Origin: an uncultured Clostridia bacterium
Lineage (GTDB): Bacteria; Bacillota; Clostridia; UMGS1810
Length of the DNA: 41,895 nucleotides
Direction of reading: 5' to 3'
NCBI GenBank assembly: GCA_934500875.1
Contig: CAKSTL010000015.1
Span: forward strand, 1-41,895
Made by a program: the position numbers and the translations under genes. Positions 40,586-41,895 of this stretch are shown in pieces. The number at the start of each line of letters is the position of its first letter. The first letter of the stretch is position 1. Under the pieces are notes generated by a model. That model made no database searches, was not told where the DNA came from, and saw only the letters and a list, made by a program, of their open reading frames with translations.

Positions 40586-41854
40586 TTACTGCATATTCAT
40601 ACCGCCGAGTTCGTTTCCTTCATTTCCGGCGAGTTTTTCAACCATCTCCTCTATGTAGCCTTCCGTCAAATCTTTATCACATGTGTTTTTAATCAGCTCA
40701 ATCAATATGCAAACCGATGCGGCGGACAGACCTGTTATAAGAGACAGCGCCGCCGTGTCGTCCTCGTCATATCCTTTCTTTTTGCTTATCCCCGAAACAG
40801 ATTTAACAAGGCTAAACACCCTTTTACCAATGCCGTAATTGAGATTATTGAAATCACTAACGCCCCTGTTATGCGATACACCGCTATGCGGATTTTCTTT
40901 AACCCTTTCTCGGTTTTTATAAAAATTTCTTCTTGAATTTTCCCAACCTGTGTTGAAAGCAAATTCAATTCTGCCGTCAGTCTGTCCCTGTTCTGATGTG
41001 ACAGAGCGTCGATTTTCTCCTCCAAAATATCCAGACGATTTAAAATCGGTGTTAAGTCCTGCGTCTGTCGGTTCATACTTTTTAATTCCTCTAAAGTTGA
41101 ATTCATTTTCCATATTCTCCTTCAAAAACTTATCTTCGTGCAGTCTGTAATCTCTGCATTTTTTGCCGCCGGGAGTGGTGTAGCAAATAGATTTTCTCTC
41201 GTCTGTCCAGTTTACTTTATATCCCTCGCTTTCCATATAGGATATAAATTCCGCCTTGTTTTTGCAGATGTTCATTGCAGCTTCAACGGTATTTATAAGC
41301 CTGAACTTCCAACTGTTGCCGAGAGTTGCCGCCGTATATTCGCCGTGTGTCATTGTTTCGGACGATTTTTGCCCCTTGTGTTTTATAACCGAAAGACCGT
41401 ATTCAGAGCATATTTTATCGGAGACGGTTCGTATATTTTCAAGCGATTTTTTATCCTGATGAAGTTTCTTTCCGCTTTCAAAACTGACGCTGTTTACGAT
41501 GATATGATTGTGCAAATGATTTTTTTCAATGTGCGTTCCGACGATTACTTCATACCCGTCAAAACATTCTTTTGCGAGTCTGACACCGATTTCGTGTACG
41601 GTTTCCGGTGTGATTTTTTCTTCCGGACTGAACGACTGACAGTAGTGATAAAAGTATCTGCCGTTCGTCTTTGAGTACAAGTGTTTTGTCAGCATAAATT
41701 CATCGTAGGCGGAGTGAGGAGAGCAGTTTATTCCCGAAACTAATTTCTCACCGCTTTGCAAAAGTGTTTTTCTGTCGTTTGCAACATAATTTATAACACC
41801 CGACAGTCCGGCTCGGCTTTGGCGTTTATTGTTCAGTGCAACCACGATTGCCAT
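40586..41854 (-). CDS. MOBP-type relaxase (mobilization nuclease)
   Basis: A 422-residue relaxase that would nick at oriT and pilot the DNA strand in conjugation. The N-terminal nuclease domain contains the His-rich metal motif HIEKNHLHNHIIVNSVSF (residues about 109-126). The likely catalytic Tyr is among the N-terminal tyrosines: GLSGVINYVANDRKTLL carries one at residue 24. GRYFYHYCQSFSPEEKITPE precedes the metal motif, as in the MobA/VirD2 (PF03432) family. Residues from about 250 are poorly conserved in appearance and rich in Asn/Arg/Ser; this is where the second gene is nested. A hydrophobic helix (about 362-382) lies near the C-terminus. AGAGGTG is 8 bases before the ATG. Confidence 0.93.
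   Translation of the reverse strand: MAIVVALNNKRQSRAGLSGVINYVANDRKTLLQSGEKLVSGINCSPHSAYDEFMLTKHLYSKTNGRYFYHYCQSFSPEEKITPETVHEIGVRLAKECFDGYEVIVGTHIEKNHLHNHIIVNSVSFESGKKLHQDKKSLENIRTVSDKICSEYGLSVIKHKGQKSSETMTHGEYTAATLGNSWKFRLINTVEAAMNICKNKAEFISYMESEGYKVNWTDERKSICYTTPGGKKCRDYRLHEDKFLKENMENEFNFRGIKKYEPTDAGLNTDFKSSGYFGGENRRSVTSEQGQTDGRIEFAFNTGWENSRRNFYKNRERVKENPHSGVSHNRGVSDFNNLNYGIGKRVFSLVKSVSGISKKKGYDEDDTAALSLITGLSAASVCILIELIKNTCDKDLTEGYIEEMVEKLAGNEGNELGGMNMQ
40786..41106 (-). CDS. Nested membrane protein inside the relaxase gene (MobB-like)
   Basis: A 106-residue frame lying wholly within the relaxase gene, shifted by one base. It looks real. Its own AAGGAGA site is 9 bases before ATG 41106 (site at plus 41116-41122). 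The protein has an architecture: a coiled coil with heptads (LTPILNRLDILEEKIDALSH; LTAELNLLSTQVGKIQEEIF), a basic linker (KTEKGLKKIRIAVYRI) and one C-terminal membrane helix (TGALVISIISITALVKGCLA). In ColE1 and RSF1010, MobB-type accessory proteins with a membrane segment are likewise encoded inside the relaxase gene in another frame. Homology to those is not claimed; the arrangement is alike. It may help couple the relaxosome to the membrane transfer machinery. Confidence 0.7.
   Translation of the reverse strand: MNSTLEELKSMNRQTQDLTPILNRLDILEEKIDALSHQNRDRLTAELNLLSTQVGKIQEEIFIKTEKGLKKIRIAVYRITGALVISIISITALVKGCLALLNLFRG
41116..41122 (-). promoter_or_regulatory. Ribosome site for the nested gene
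   Basis: AAGGAGA on the minus strand, 9 bases before ATG 41106 and inside the relaxase coding sequence. An internal site this close to consensus is the main reason to treat the nested frame as a gene. Confidence 0.65.
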
Positions 41855-41895
41855 TTAAGAACACCTCTTGCAAATTTTTTGAAGCTCGGCATATA
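41855..41895 (-). CDS. Possible 3' end of an upstream mobilization gene (partial)
   Basis: On the minus strand a frame entering from the right edge reads YAELQKICKRCS and stops at TAA directly against the relaxase ATG. Mobilization accessory genes (for example mobC) often lie just before a relaxase. Twelve codons are too few to identify it, and another frame is also open here. Confidence 0.2.
   Translation of the reverse strand, partial: YAELQKICKRCS

Noticed and set aside
1..41895. CRISPR arrays, tRNA or rRNA genes, insertion sequences
   Set aside because: No regularly spaced repeats, cloverleaf-like segments or DDE-transposase genes were seen on either strand by eye.

Overview
The window looks like a chromosomal segment of a Gram-positive, endospore-lineage member of the Clostridia (Bacillota), probably an anaerobic gut or sediment organism. 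The reasons are the Gram-positive type gene order and families (zapA-U32, maf-mreBCD-mrdA-minD-mgsA, spoVG, the pyrK/pyrD type B pair, secreted S-layer-homology proteins), strong GGAGG ribosome sites, many TTG starts, moderately AT-rich DNA and Na+-type ATP synthase residues. Species cannot be fixed from the sequence.

Layout. 1-359: no supported gene, but three strong hairpins and a promoter. 360-2129: a Wzz/YveK-like chain-length protein and a CaCA-family cation exchanger. 2185-5380 (minus): a DUF1858 protein, purA and a secreted alpha/alpha-toroid protein with three SLH domains. 5567-15758 (plus): zapA, U32 peptidase family protein, NusG-domain-II protein, Hpre_diP_synt_I family membrane protein, maf, mreB, mreC, mreD, mrdA, minD, mgsA, and a LUD-domain protein. 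15840-16103 (minus): spoVG behind a perfect-consensus promoter. 16373-22550 (plus): manA, a small SLH protein, an aminotransferase, trpS, a WecA/TagO-type transferase and UDP-GlcNAc 2-epimerase. 22664-29639: a complete F-type ATP synthase operon (atpZ, I, a, c, b, delta, alpha, gamma, beta, epsilon). 29727-36247: a pyrimidine operon pyrC-K-D-F-E-B-I plus a PHP-family phosphatase.

36283-38106 holds a broken histidine kinase, whose phospho-acceptor region is replaced by a proline-rich insert, divergent from a secreted proline-rich protein with an OmpR-type operator in front of it. From about 38200 to the right edge lies a mobilizable genetic element, all on the minus strand: a large serine recombinase, a 54-residue small gene, a MOBP-type relaxase, and a second, apparently real membrane-protein gene nested inside the relaxase gene in another frame.

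Themes. The first half is cell envelope, division and shape: mreBCD/mrdA and minD for elongation and division-site placement, WecA/epimerase and Wzz for surface polymers, SLH proteins for wall attachment. The middle is energy and nucleotide supply. The subunit c residues indicate that the ATP synthase is coupled to Na+. The most unusual items are the nested relaxase-internal gene, the rearranged histidine kinase, the orphan reading frame behind the recombinase, the candidate transfer-origin region at 40100-40300, and the absence of minC/minE beside minD.
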